In this document: positions 27,122-35,797 of the stretch, one piece after another | Layout: every line of letters starts with the position of its first letter | Numbering within the stretch: the stretch's first letter is position 1 | Assembly: GCF_025642135.1 (NCBI RefSeq) | Contig: NZ_CP106793.1 | Coordinates: forward strand, 3,393,001-3,457,000 | Direction of reading: 5' to 3' | Length of the DNA stretch: 64,000 bases | From: Streptomyces cynarae | GTDB lineage: Bacteria > Actinomycetota > Actinomycetes > Streptomycetales > Streptomycetaceae | Notes under the pieces: generated by a model | Told to the model about the DNA's origin: nothing | The model's database searches: none | The model's input: only the letters and a program-made list of their open reading frames with translations | Program-made: the position numbers and the translations under genes

Positions 27122-27595
27122 TCAGCCGAACATGCCCGGCTGATAGTCCCCCGCCGGCTGCTGGACGATGACGTTCAGACGGTTGTAGGCGTTGATCAGG
27201 GCGATCAGCGACACCAGGGCCGCGAGTTGGTCCTCGTCGTAGTACTTGGCGGCGTTCGCCCACGCCTCGTCGGTGACGCCACCCGCCGCGTCCGCGATGC
27301 GGGTGCCCTGCTCGGTCAACTCCAGGGCGGCGCGCTCCGCGTCGGTGAAGACCGTGGCCTCGCGCCAGGCGGCGATCAGGTTGAGGCGGACGGAGGTCTC
27401 CCCGGCGTGGGCGGCGTCCTTGGTGTGCATGTCGGTGCAGAAGCCGCAGCCGTTGATCTGGCTGGCGCGGATCTTCACCAGTTCCTGGGTCGCGGCCGGG
27501 AGGGCCGAGTCCGACACGACCTTGCCCGCGGAGTTGATGTGGCGCAGGAACTTGGCCGCGATCTGGTTGCCGAAGAGGTTGAGACGGGCGTCCAT
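27122..27595 (-). CDS. AhpD-like/carboxymuconolactone decarboxylase-family protein
   Basis: A 157-residue all-helical protein with the AhpD-core redox motif C50-G-F-C53 and His57 in INGCGFCTDMH, preceded by ELVKIRAS. This motif supports thiol peroxidase or disulfide-reductase activity, as in AhpD. A purine-rich GGGGAG site lies just upstream of the ATG at 27595. It appears to be a single gene. Oxidative-stress defence is the likely role, although CMD proteins also occur in catabolic pathways. Confidence 0.87.
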   Translation of the reverse strand: MDARLNLFGNQIAAKFLRHINSAGKVVSDSALPAATQELVKIRASQINGCGFCTDMHTKDAAHAGETSVRLNLIAAWREATVFTDAERAALELTEQGTRIADAAGGVTDEAWANAAKYYDEDQLAALVSLIALINAYNRLNVIVQQPAGDYQPGMFG

Positions 27596-27815
27596 GGTGG
27601 TCTCCCCTGCCTTGCTGTGTCGACGGTTACGCAGCAAGGACGGGACGACCCGGTGCGGATGTGACATGCGGGCGGGCCGGATCGGCGTGACGTGCGCCAC
27701 TCGCCGACCTTCATGGAAGTGGTTCCCGCCGCGGAGCGAGGAGCCGCGCCGCTCGGGGGCGCCGGTTCTCGCTCCGCGGCCATGAGGGCGATCACATATG
27801 CGTGGGTGCCCGGTG

Positions 27816-28325
27816 TCACACCGCCGGAGCCAGCTCCGCCTTTCCGAACAACAGCGCGTAACCAGAGGGGAGTTGGCGGAGCAGACGAGTCGTCAGGTCG
27901 TCGCCCACCAGGGCGGGCAGTGTGCTGAGGACCGCGCTGACGTCCCAGCGTGCCGTCGCCGGTGTGGCGCCATCGATACGGGTCGCCACCGCGTCCACGA
28001 ACTCGGGCGCCGTCAGCGGCCGTGTCACCGGGATCTGCGACGCGATCAGGCGCGCCGCTTCCTCGGGGAGGCGGCGGGCCAGTTCCACGCGCTCGTCGCC
28101 GATCACATGTCCGCCGAGGGCGGAGAGCACGATACGGGTGATGCGCTCGGCCTCCTTGGCGGTCGTGTACTGGCCGGATTCCTGCACCGCGTCGACCAGC
28201 CGGGACCAGTCGGGCCGGGCCGTCGCCTCCACCGCGCTCGGCGCGTCAACCATGATTGCCGTATCGATCGCGCCCATCGTCGCCGCTCCGGTCGCCGCCG
28301 CCGCTCTCGTCGTGGTCGTACTCAT
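27816..28325 (-). CDS. DUF2267 protein
   Basis: A 169-residue protein. After an Ala/Thr-rich leader of ~35 residues comes a DUF2267-like helical domain: WSRLVDAVQESGQYTTAKEAERITRIVLSALGG, ARRLPEEAARLIA and LTAPEFVDAVA, ending in LVGDDLTTRLLRQLPSGYALLFG. DUF2267 resembles two small four-helix modules; its function is unknown, and in actinobacteria it often sits near stress genes. An Hsp20 gene is upstream on the same strand but separated by a strong hairpin. ATG 28325 is preceded by GGAGG at about 11 bases. Confidence 0.75.
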   Translation of the reverse strand: MSTTTTRAAAATGAATMGAIDTAIMVDAPSAVEATARPDWSRLVDAVQESGQYTTAKEAERITRIVLSALGGHVIGDERVELARRLPEEAARLIASQIPVTRPLTAPEFVDAVATRIDGATPATARWDVSAVLSTLPALVGDDLTTRLLRQLPSGYALLFGKAELAPAV

Positions 28326-28388
28326 CGTGCGGGTACTCCTCCGTTTCGCTTCCCCACCCGGTCCCCTCCCGGGTACCCGGTTGTCGTC

Positions 28389-28424
28389 GCCCGTCCCGTG
28401 GGTCTTTTCGGACACGGGACGGGC
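28389..28424 (-). terminator. Hairpin terminator of the Hsp20 gene
   Basis: GCCCGTCCCGTG and CACGGGACGGGC form a perfect 12-bp stem with a 12-base loop, 20 bp beyond the Hsp20 stop. Confidence 0.78.
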
Positions 28425-28443
28425 GCTTTCTTGCCGGCGGATG

Positions 28444-28866
28444 TCAGCTGCTGAGCTGCTTGCGCTTGTCGCCGCCCGTGATCTGGATGCGGCGCGGCTT
28501 GGCCTCCTCGGCGACGGGGATGCGGAGGGTGAGGACGCCGGCGTCGTACGAGGCGTCGATGCGCTCCGTGTCCAGGGTGTCGCCCAGGAACAGCTGGCGG
28601 GTGAAGGTTCCGGTGGGACGCTCGGTCACCACCATGTCGGCGCCTTCGGGGGCCGGGGAGCGGCGCTCGGCGCGGACGTTGAGAACGTGGCGTTCGACGT
28701 CCAGGTCGATCGACTCGGGGTCGACGCCGGGGAGGTCGAAGTGGACGACGAGCTCGTCACCGGAACGGTAGGCGTCCATCTGCATCGCCGCCGGGCGTGC
28801 GGTGCTGCCGAAAACCTGCTGCGTGAGCCGGTCGAGCTCGCGGAACGGGTCGGTGCGCATGAGCAT
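28444..28866 (-). CDS. Small heat-shock protein Hsp20/alpha-crystallin
   Basis: About 140 residues. The alpha-crystallin domain (~30-130) has the typical order: [37 protein letters not shown] and the C-terminal [13 protein letters not shown]. An IxI-like tail (IQITGG) may mediate oligomer contacts. It would act as an ATP-independent holdase for unfolding proteins under heat or oxidative stress, like Streptomyces Hsp18. ATG 28866 follows GGGAG by 9 bases, with a GTG at 28869 as alternative. A good promoter with a HAIR-like element lies upstream. Confidence 0.93.
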   Translation of the reverse strand: MLMRTDPFRELDRLTQQVFGSTARPAAMQMDAYRSGDELVVHFDLPGVDPESIDLDVERHVLNVRAERRSPAPEGADMVVTERPTGTFTRQLFLGDTLDTERIDASYDAGVLTLRIPVAEEAKPRRIQITGGDKRKQLSS

Positions 28867-28919
28867 CACAGGTCACTCCCTTCCTGAGGCACTGCTGTGC
28901 GATGCCCTTTACGACTTCT

Positions 28920-28961
28920 TATATAGCGCGGAGGCAGAAAGTTGACAAGCTCTGACTCAAG
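28920..28961 (-). promoter_or_regulatory. Hsp20 promoter with HAIR-like operator
   Basis: On the minus strand TTGTCA (+ 28943-28948) and TATATA (+ 28920-28925) are exactly 17 bp apart, a near-consensus sigma-70 promoter. Overlapping the -35 box is CTTGAGT-N7-TGTCAAC (28941-28961). Its left half is identical to the HspR HAIR half-site while the right half is degenerate. RheA-type control of Hsp18 is an alternative. Confidence 0.6.
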
Positions 28962-29135
28962 TTGCTGGGAGGGCGATGTTTGCGCAGGTGAGGCCGGGGG
29001 CGCGGAGTCGGGGGTGACGGTGCGTGCGGGAGGACGGTTGCGGCGCGCCGGGCGCGCACCCCGCGCCGTGCCGCGTCCGCGCGCAGGGTTAGCCTCAATC
29101 GATCACACACACGCACCATCAGGAGGCAGGCAGCG

Positions 29136-29438
29136 ATGGCGAAGGTTCCCACAGCTCTGGTCGCCGCGAGCGGGCTCGTCGGCGGGTACGGGGTCGCCCG
29201 CTGGACCAGGAAGCGGCAGCTGGGCGGGGCCGTACTGGCGGTCGCCGGTGCCGCGGCCGCGCAGCAGTGGCGGCGGCAGGCCGGGGGTGTGGCGGCCGGG
29301 GCGCTGACCGCCGCGTACGTCGCCGCGTTCGCCGGGTCGCACCCGCTGGCCAAGAAGGTGGGGGCGTGGCCGTCGGTGTTCGGGGTCGCCGGGGCCGTCG
29401 CGCTGGCGTCCTGGGCCGTGGCCGACCGGCGCGGCTAG
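29136..29438 (+). CDS. Small hydrophobic membrane protein
   Basis: A 100-residue protein with three hydrophobic stretches (VPTALVAASGLVGGYGVA, GGAVLAVAGAAAAQ, GVAGAVALASWAVA) separated by basic loops. AGGAGGC lies about 9 bases before the ATG. No family recognised; it is conserved-looking in base composition and codon use. It is convergent with the next membrane protein gene. Confidence 0.65.
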   Translation: MAKVPTALVAASGLVGGYGVARWTRKRQLGGAVLAVAGAAAAQQWRRQAGGVAAGALTAAYVAAFAGSHPLAKKVGAWPSVFGVAGAVALASWAVADRRG

Positions 29439-29476
29439 CAGAGGCCGACGGGCCCGCCCTGGCCGAGCCCCCGACC

Positions 29477-29938
29477 TCACAAGGGATTCGTGAGCGTCAG
29501 CTCCTCCTTCTCCTTCGCCCACTCCCCCCGGAACGCCCGCGCCACCCCCGCCGCGACCAGCACTCCGGCCGCGATCAGCAGCGTGAAGAAACCCCAGGCC
29601 AGGGGCCACAGGGAGGCGTCCGGGCCCGGGTGGGCGCGAAGGGAGACGTGCATCAGTGTGGCGGGGGGTGCCGCCACCAGCAGCAGGGGCCAGCCGAGGT
29701 CGTCCCAGTGGCCGAAGTAGGCCGCGAGCAGCAGCAGGGTCAGCGCGAGGAACAGGACGCCGACGACCGTCACGGGGGTCGTCTCCTCGGTGGCCCCGGC
29801 GGCCGTGGCGCGGTTGCGCAGGTCCCACGGCAGGCACAGGAGGTACGCCCCGGCCGCGAGCGCGGCGCCGAGCAGGCGGATCAGCCAGCGCTCGGGCCAG
29901 GGGCGCGTTCGCATGGGGCGGAACAGCTTCTCGGTCAT
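29477..29938 (-). CDS. Four-helix membrane protein of unknown function
   Basis: A 153-residue protein with four predicted transmembrane helices (about 20-37, 56-75, 82-97, 110-133) and charged termini. It starts at ATG 29938. It lies 85 bp downstream of the MFS transporter gene on the same strand and could be co-transcribed with it. No known motif. Confidence 0.65.
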   Translation of the reverse strand: MTEKLFRPMRTRPWPERWLIRLLGAALAAGAYLLCLPWDLRNRATAAGATEETTPVTVVGVLFLALTLLLLAAYFGHWDDLGWPLLLVAAPPATLMHVSLRAHPGPDASLWPLAWGFFTLLIAAGVLVAAGVARAFRGEWAKEKEELTLTNPL

Positions 29939-30023
29939 GCGTACGAGGGTGGCCGCGGAGCGGCGGGGTCGGGAGAGTACGGATACTCAGATCCCCACCG
30001 CCGCGCGGCCACCGGGGCCGCCC

Positions 30024-31502
30024 CTACGGCGTCGCCTGCGCCCCTCGCGTCGTCGTCGCCGCGGTCAGCGGCCGGGCGATGTCCTCCAGCGAGCGCCGTT
30101 CCGCCCGTACCGCGAGCAGGGCCGCGACCAGGCCCGCCGCGCACATCACGGCCGCGCCGATCTGGAAGGCGAGGACCGTGTCGGCGACCTTGCCGGTGCC
30201 GGTGAGGTCCGCGAACAGGATCGGGCCGCTGATACCTCCGGCCGCGGTGCCGATCGCGTAGAAGAAGGCGATGGACATGGCCCTGGTCTCCATCGGGAAC
30301 ACCTCGGAGACCGTCAGGTAGGCGCTGGAGGCGCCCGCCGAGGCGAAGAACAGCACGGCGCACCAGCAGGCCGTCAGCGTGCCCGCGCTCAGCGAGCCCT
30401 GGCCGAACAGCCACGCCGTACCGAACAGCAGCACGCCGGAGATCAGGTACGTCGAGGAGATCATCACCCGGCGGCCGACCGTGTCGAACAGCTTGCCGAG
30501 CAGCAGTGGGCCCATGAAGTTGCCGATCGCGATGACGGCGAAGTAGTAACCGGTGTGGTCGGCGGGCACGTCGAAGAACTTGGTCAGGATCGCGCCGAAG
30601 CCGAACGTGATCGCGTTGTAGAGGAACGCCTGGCCGATGAAGAGGGAGAAGCCCAGCACGGAGCGCCTGCGGTAGTCGTGGAAGACCGTGCGGGCGATGA
30701 TGCCGAAGCCGATGCTCTCGCGCTGGTGGATGGTGATCGTGCCCTCGGGCTCCGGAAGCCGCTCCCCCCGCTCCTCCTCGATCCGCTGTTCGATGCCGGA
30801 GACCACCTGTTCCGCTTCCTGTTCCCGGCCGTGGATCAGCAGCCAGCGCGGACTCTCGGGGACGTGCCGCCGTACCAGCAGGATGACCAGGCCCAGGACG
30901 ACGCCGAGGGCGAAGGTCAGCCGCCAGCCCACGTCCTTGGGCAGGATGGCGGTGTTCAGGGCGATGATCGACAGCAGCGCGCCGCCGACCGCTCCCACCC
31001 AGAAGCTGCCGTTGATGATCAGATCGACCCGGCCGCGGAACTGCGCCGGGATCAGTTCGTCGATCGCGGAGTTGATGGCCGCGTACTCACCGCCGATCCC
31101 GAAGCCGGTCAGGAAGCGGAAGAGGAAGAACCACCAGGAGTTGAAGGACACCGCGGTCAGGGCCGTGGCGCCGAGATAGACCGCGAGAGTGATCATGAAG
31201 AGTTTCTTGCGGCCGAAGCGGTCGGTCAGTCGGCCCCAGAACAGCGCTCCTGAGCAGGCGCCCGCCACATACAGGGCGGCCGCCAGACCGGTGACCTGGC
31301 TCGAGCTGATCGCGAGGCCGCTGCCGGGCTCGGAAAGACGGCTGGCGATGTTGCCGACGACCGTGACCTCCAGGCCGTCGAGGATCCACACCGTGCCGAG
31401 GCCGATCACGATCGTCCAGTGCCAGCGTGACCAGGGCAGACGGTCGAGACGGGCGGGTATGGCGGTGGTGACCGTGCCAGGGCGTGGCGCGGTGATCGAC
31501 AT
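30024..31502 (-). CDS. MFS transporter of the metabolite:H+ symporter/sugar porter type
   Basis: A 492-residue 12-helix MFS protein. WTIVIGLGTVWILDGLEVTVVG forms helix 1. The loop 2-3 signature GRLTDRFGRKKLF, FLTGFGIGGEYAAINSAIDELIPAQFRGR at helices 4-5, and a central loop with RHVPESPRWLLIHG are characteristic of the sugar-porter/MHS branch. GKLFDTVGRRVM is the second-half signature. The central loop carries a charged helix (EQEAEQVVSGIEQRIEEE). The substrate is probably a small organic acid or sugar; it cannot be fixed. GGAGGGAG precedes the ATG. Confidence 0.88.
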   Translation of the reverse strand: MSITAPRPGTVTTAIPARLDRLPWSRWHWTIVIGLGTVWILDGLEVTVVGNIASRLSEPGSGLAISSSQVTGLAAALYVAGACSGALFWGRLTDRFGRKKLFMITLAVYLGATALTAVSFNSWWFFLFRFLTGFGIGGEYAAINSAIDELIPAQFRGRVDLIINGSFWVGAVGGALLSIIALNTAILPKDVGWRLTFALGVVLGLVILLVRRHVPESPRWLLIHGREQEAEQVVSGIEQRIEEERGERLPEPEGTITIHQRESIGFGIIARTVFHDYRRRSVLGFSLFIGQAFLYNAITFGFGAILTKFFDVPADHTGYYFAVIAIGNFMGPLLLGKLFDTVGRRVMISSTYLISGVLLFGTAWLFGQGSLSAGTLTACWCAVLFFASAGASSAYLTVSEVFPMETRAMSIAFFYAIGTAAGGISGPILFADLTGTGKVADTVLAFQIGAAVMCAAGLVAALLAVRAERRSLEDIARPLTAATTTRGAQATP

Positions 31503-31567
31503 GGCTCCCTCCTCACGGGCGCCGGGGGTGACGCCGCATGCGCCCCGGGTTCCCGCGCCGGCGCCGG

Positions 31568-32905
31568 TTACGCCCCCAGCGCCCTCGACACCGTGTAGAT
31601 CAGCAGCCCGGCGAGCGAGCCCACCACCGTGCCGTTGATCCGGATGAACTGCAGGTCGCGGCCGATGTGCGCCTCGATCTTGCGGGTGGTGTGGCCGGCG
31701 TCCCAGCTCGCGACCGTGTCGGTGATCAGGGAGGTGATCTCCCTGCGGTAGGTGGTCACTACGTGCACCGCGGCGCCCTCCACCCAGGAGTTCACCTTGC
31801 CCTGCGTCCTGGGCTCGGTGGCCATGCGGGCCCCCAGGGACAGCAGCGAGGCCCGTACCCGGAGCCGCAGTTCGCTGCGCTCGTCCTCCGCCGCCGAGAC
31901 GATCATGGACCGTACGGCCGTCCAGGCGGAGGCGATCAGGTCCTGCACCTCGCCGCGGCCCAGCACCTCGCCCTTGAGCCGCTCCACGCGTGCCCGGGTG
32001 TCGGTGTCGGACTGGAGGTCGGAGGCGAAGTCGGCGAGGAACCGGTCGAGGGCGCCGCGCGCCGGGTGCGTGGGCGCGTCCCGCATCTCGGTGACGAAAC
32101 GGAGCAGCTCCTTGTAGACCCGCTCGCCGACCTTCTTGTCCACGAAGCGGGGCGTCCAGCCGGGGGCGCCGCCCTGGACCGCGGCCATCACCTGGTCGTC
32201 GTGCAGGACGAGCCAGTCGTGGGCGCGGGCGCAGATCAGGTCCACGATCCGTCTGTGGCCGCCGTCCGCGACGACGCGCTCCAGCAGCTTGCCGAGCCCG
32301 GGCGCGATCTCCTGGGCGTCGGCGCGGCGGGTGATGGCCTCGCCGACCACCGCCTGGACGTCGGAGTCGCGCAGCACGGTCAGGGCACCGCGCAGGGCCG
32401 TGGCCAGCTCCGCCGTCACCCGGTCGGCGTGCTCCGGATCGGCGAGCCAGGCACCCAGACGGCTCGCTATGCCGACGGCGCGCAGCCGCTGCCGTACGAC
32501 CTCCTCGGACAGGAAGTTCTCCCCGACGAACTCACCGAGGGAGACGCCGAGCTGGTCCTTCTTGTTCGGGATGATCGCCGTGTGCGGGATCGGCAGGCCG
32601 AGCGGGTGACGGAAGAGGGCCGTGACCGCGAACCAGTCGGCGAGCGCGCCGACCATGCCCGCCTCGGCGGCCGCCGCCACATAACCCGCCCAGGGCCCCG
32701 CGCCCGCGTTCTGCGCCCATCTGGCCAGCGCGTACACGACCGCGACGAGCAGCAGCAGCCCGGTCGCCGTGCCCTTCATCCGGCGTACGCCCCGGCGCTT
32801 CTCCTCGTCGGCCGGGCTGAAGGACGTCATCGCCCGGCCGGCGGCGACGCCCGAGCCGGACGGCTGCCGCACCGTCACCTCGTCGTCCGTCTTCGTCCGT
32901 TCCAT
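31568..32905 (-). CDS. DUF445 membrane protein
   Basis: A 445-residue protein. N-terminal helix GLLLLVAVVYALARWA is followed by the DUF445 hallmark EAGMVGALADWFAVTALFRHPLGLPIPHTAIIP. A long charged helical region, including NFLSEEVVRQRLRAVG, follows, and the C-terminus is IRINGTVVGSLAGLLIYTVSRALGA. The architecture suggests an inner-membrane protein with a large helical extramembrane body. Biochemical function is unknown for the family. ATG 32905 has GGAG a few bases upstream; longer frame extension lacks a better start. Confidence 0.85.
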   Translation of the reverse strand: MERTKTDDEVTVRQPSGSGVAAGRAMTSFSPADEEKRRGVRRMKGTATGLLLLVAVVYALARWAQNAGAGPWAGYVAAAAEAGMVGALADWFAVTALFRHPLGLPIPHTAIIPNKKDQLGVSLGEFVGENFLSEEVVRQRLRAVGIASRLGAWLADPEHADRVTAELATALRGALTVLRDSDVQAVVGEAITRRADAQEIAPGLGKLLERVVADGGHRRIVDLICARAHDWLVLHDDQVMAAVQGGAPGWTPRFVDKKVGERVYKELLRFVTEMRDAPTHPARGALDRFLADFASDLQSDTDTRARVERLKGEVLGRGEVQDLIASAWTAVRSMIVSAAEDERSELRLRVRASLLSLGARMATEPRTQGKVNSWVEGAAVHVVTTYRREITSLITDTVASWDAGHTTRKIEAHIGRDLQFIRINGTVVGSLAGLLIYTVSRALGA

Positions 32906-33149
32906 CCACTCCACCCGTCCGCGTCCCCCGTACACATTGTCCCTTCCCGACCGACTCATGGAACGGAACAGGAGTTCCCGACGTCTTGTCCGGAGAGGGA
33001 AGATTCGGGGGCTTTCCATGGTTACGTCGGGGGTTTCCCCCAGGGGGCCGGCCCAGGGCCGCGCCGGTTCCCTCCCGCCCCATGACGCATCATGGGAATG
33101 ATCAATACGGAGCCTCGGGCTCCGCTCGCCCTAGGAGACAACGCACCGC

Positions 33150-34473
33150 ATGGCCAGGAAACACGGTTATGCCCTGCTGGCGGCTGTCCTGACGATTGTT
33201 CTGGCCGTCTCGGCCGCCATATACACAGGCGTCGCGGCCGGTGACGGCAACCGCCGCAGCACTCCGGCCGCCGGCCGCCGACCCCGCCGAACGCCGCCGA
33301 ACCCGCCTCCACCGGCATCTGGGTGGGCGCCTGGGCGGCCTCGCCGTCCGGCGCCGAGCCCGGGACGCGGGCGACGGGGATGGCGGGCAGGTCCGTCCGC
33401 AACGTCGTACACGTCGGCGTCGGCGGGACGAGTGCCCGCATCACGCTGTCCAATCTCTACGGCGGACAGCCGCTGAGCGTCACGCACGCCTCGATCGCCC
33501 TCGCCGCCGCGGACGACACCGCCCGGGTGGCCGACGGCACCATGCGCCGGCTCACCTTCGGCGGCCTCCCCTCGGTCGTCATCGCCCCCGGCGGGGAGGT
33601 GGTCAGCGACGCCGTACGCATCCTCGTCCCGCGCGACGCGGACGTGCTGGTGACCACCTACTCCCCCACCCCGTCCGGTCCCGTCACCTACCACCGGCAC
33701 GCCCAGCAGGTCTCCTACGCGGCCGAGGGCGACCGCACCGAGGACACCAGCGGCGCCCCCTTCACCGCCCCCACCCTCTCCTGGCGCTATCTGACCGCGC
33801 TCGACCTGCTCAGCAACGAGGCGACGGGCACCGTCGTCGCGCTCGGCGACTCGATCACCGACGGCATCACCTCAACCGTGGGCGCCGACCGACGGACGTG
33901 CTGTCCGAGCGGCTGCGCGAGGCGGCCGGATCGGGTGACGTGCCCCGCTACAGCGTGGTCAACGAGGGCATCAGCGGCAACGAGGTCCTGGTGAGCGGCG
34001 GAGGCCGGCCGGCCGACAACCCGAGCGGTCTGAGCCGCTTCGGCCGCGACGTGCTGGAGCGTACGAACGTCAAGGTCGTCGTCATCGACCTCGGCGTCAA
34101 CGACATCATCCACAACCCCGGCCAGGCCGACCCGGACCGGATCACTGCGGGGCTGCGCACCCTCGTCCACGAGGCCCACGCACGCGGCCTGAAGGTCGTC
34201 GGCGCGACGCTGATGCCGTTCAAGGGCCACCGCGCCTACCGGACCGACCGCGAGCAGGTGCGCCAGGCCGTCAACGCGGAGATCCGCTCCGGGACCGTGT
34301 TCGACGCGGTCGTCGACTTCGACCGGGCGCTGCGCGACCCCTACGACCCGCACCGCCTGCGCTCCGACTACGACTCGGGCGACCACCTGCACCCCAGCGA
34401 CAACGGGTTCCGGAGGATGGCGGAGGTCTTCGACCTGACCTCCCTGAAGGGCGCCGCGCCCGCCGAGCTGTAA
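33150..34473 (+). pseudogene. SGNH/GDSL hydrolase broken by two frameshifts
   Basis: Three frames must be joined. The first (from ATG 33150) encodes a signal peptide (ARKHGYALLAAVLTIVLAV). A shift near 33265-33280 gives GIWVGAWAASPSGAEPGT and block I GDSITDG. A second shift near 33885-33895, where about four bases seem missing after VGADRR, gives TDVLSERLREA, block III GVNDI and the catalytic D-x-x-H in SGDHLHPSDNGF. All SGNH blocks survive, so the intact product would be a secreted esterase or lipase. Both shifts equal a net -1. Either it is a recent pseudogene or sequencing errors in GC-rich DNA are involved. Confidence 0.8.
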
Positions 34474-34495
34474 CCCGGCCCACCGAGCCGTGGTC

Positions 34496-34962
34496 CCGCT
34501 CACCAGCCGCCGTGACGGCGCCGGTCGCGTTCCTCGCGCCGCGCCTCACGGCGCTCGCGGTGCTCCTCGCTCCGCTCCTCATGCCACTCGCCCCGGGAAT
34601 CGGGGCCCAGACGCCTCCGGTACGAGGCGCCGAATTCCGACACGTGCCGCGCGCTCCGGCGACCACCGGCGCCCGCACAGGCGTAACCGCTCACCAGCCG
34701 CCGTGACGGCGCCGGTCGCGTTCCTCGCGCCGCGCCTCACGGCGCTCGCGGTGCTCCTCCCGCCGCTCCTCATGCCACTCGCCCCGGGAATCGGGGCCCA
34801 GACGCCTCCGGTACGAGGCGCCGAATTCCGACACGTGCCGCGCGCTCCGGCGACCACCGGCGCCCGCACAGGCGTAACCGCTCACCAGCCGCCGTGACGG
34901 CGCCGGTCGCGTTCCTCGCGCCGCGCCTCACGGCGCTCGCGGTGCTCCTCCCGCCGCTCCTC
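34496..34962. repeat. 191-bp tandem repeat, 2.4 copies, derived from a gene 3' end
   Basis: Copies start at 34496, 34687 and 34878. The first two are full length and the third runs to about 34962, where it merges into the DUF1707 gene. Each unit holds the last ~25 codons and stop of that gene (minus strand: REEHRERREARREERDRRRHGGW) plus ~110 bp of flanking sequence. The copies differ at a few bases near 34566-34572 and 34757-34763, so they are not an exact assembly echo. They fill the 408-bp gap between 34474 and 34881. Confidence 0.9.
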
Positions 34963-35787
34963 GCGGCGTTCGCGTATCAAGTCGCGGTGCTCCTCGAGCG
35001 CCCTGTGGGCGTCGAGCAGGCCCTCCAGGCCCTCACGAGGGGAGTTCTCCAGTTCCCCGCGGCCGGCCTTGCGCTCCAGCTTCTCCTGGCGCCGCTGCTC
35101 CTTCAGCCGCTGCCGCTCGGCCTTGGTCAGCTTGCGCTCGACACCGACCCCGCCCCAGAACGCGAACCCGGTGATGACCACGCGCGGCGCGCCCGGCTCC
35201 CCCGGCACGCCCTCCTCACGGTGGTCGAAGCCGCCCATGATGCCGATGCCGCGCACGACCACCTCGACGCCGGGCGGCACGATGACGTTCATCCCGCCCA
35301 TGATCGCGACGCAGTTGATCTCGACCTCGCGGTCCGCGAAGTCCGCCTCCCTGAGGTCGATCTCACCGCCGCCCCAGAAGGCGAAGCAGTTGAACCGCCT
35401 GGGCACCCGCCAGCGGCCCTTGCGCTGGAACCCGGACATCACGGCGACCGCCCACGTGGACGACCCCTCGCCACCGGTGATCCGATCGGCCCAACGGCCG
35501 ATCTGCACGGGCTCCTTGGTCAGGGACACGGCCGGCGGCGTGACACCCGCGGCCGGCAGGTCCCGGGTGATCGGCGCCAGTTCGCGGTACGTCCGCGCCT
35601 TGTACGTCGACTCCAGCCGCTCCTCGAACTCCTCCATGTCGAGACGGCCCTCCGCGAGGGCGTCCCTGAGGACCTCGGCGACTCGTTCGCGATCGGCGTC
35701 GGAGGCGCGCAGATCCGGATCCGGGACCGGGGTGTGCGGCGCCGGCCGCTGCTCGTCGCTTCCCCCGTGAGACACAGCGTCGGTCAT
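34882..35787 (-). CDS. DUF1707 / LiaF-like C-terminal domain protein
   Basis: A 301-residue protein. DUF1707 (residues ~25-80) has LRASDADRERVAEVLRDALAEGRLD...EERLE. The middle region shows FCFAFWGGGEIDLREADF-like and CVAIMGGMNVIVPPGVEV repeats, like the LiaF/DUF2154 beta-helical domain that responds to cell-wall antibiotics. The C-terminus is a very charged Arg/Glu helix (EERREEHRERREARREERD). There is no transmembrane helix, unlike many homologues. Envelope-stress sensing is the family's theme. The 3' end is the source of the adjacent tandem repeat. Confidence 0.83.
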   Translation of the reverse strand: MTDAVSHGGSDEQRPAPHTPVPDPDLRASDADRERVAEVLRDALAEGRLDMEEFEERLESTYKARTYRELAPITRDLPAAGVTPPAVSLTKEPVQIGRWADRITGGEGSSTWAVAVMSGFQRKGRWRVPRRFNCFAFWGGGEIDLREADFADREVEINCVAIMGGMNVIVPPGVEVVVRGIGIMGGFDHREEGVPGEPGAPRVVITGFAFWGGVGVERKLTKAERQRLKEQRRQEKLERKAGRGELENSPREGLEGLLDAHRALEEHRDLIRERREERREEHRERREARREERDRRRHGGW

Positions 35788-35797
35788 GGGCGTCAGC

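Noticed and set aside
34496-34962. CRISPR-like or phage-attachment repeat array
   Set aside because: The units are 191 bp, adjacent without spacers, and consist of a copied gene end, so it is a tandem duplication.
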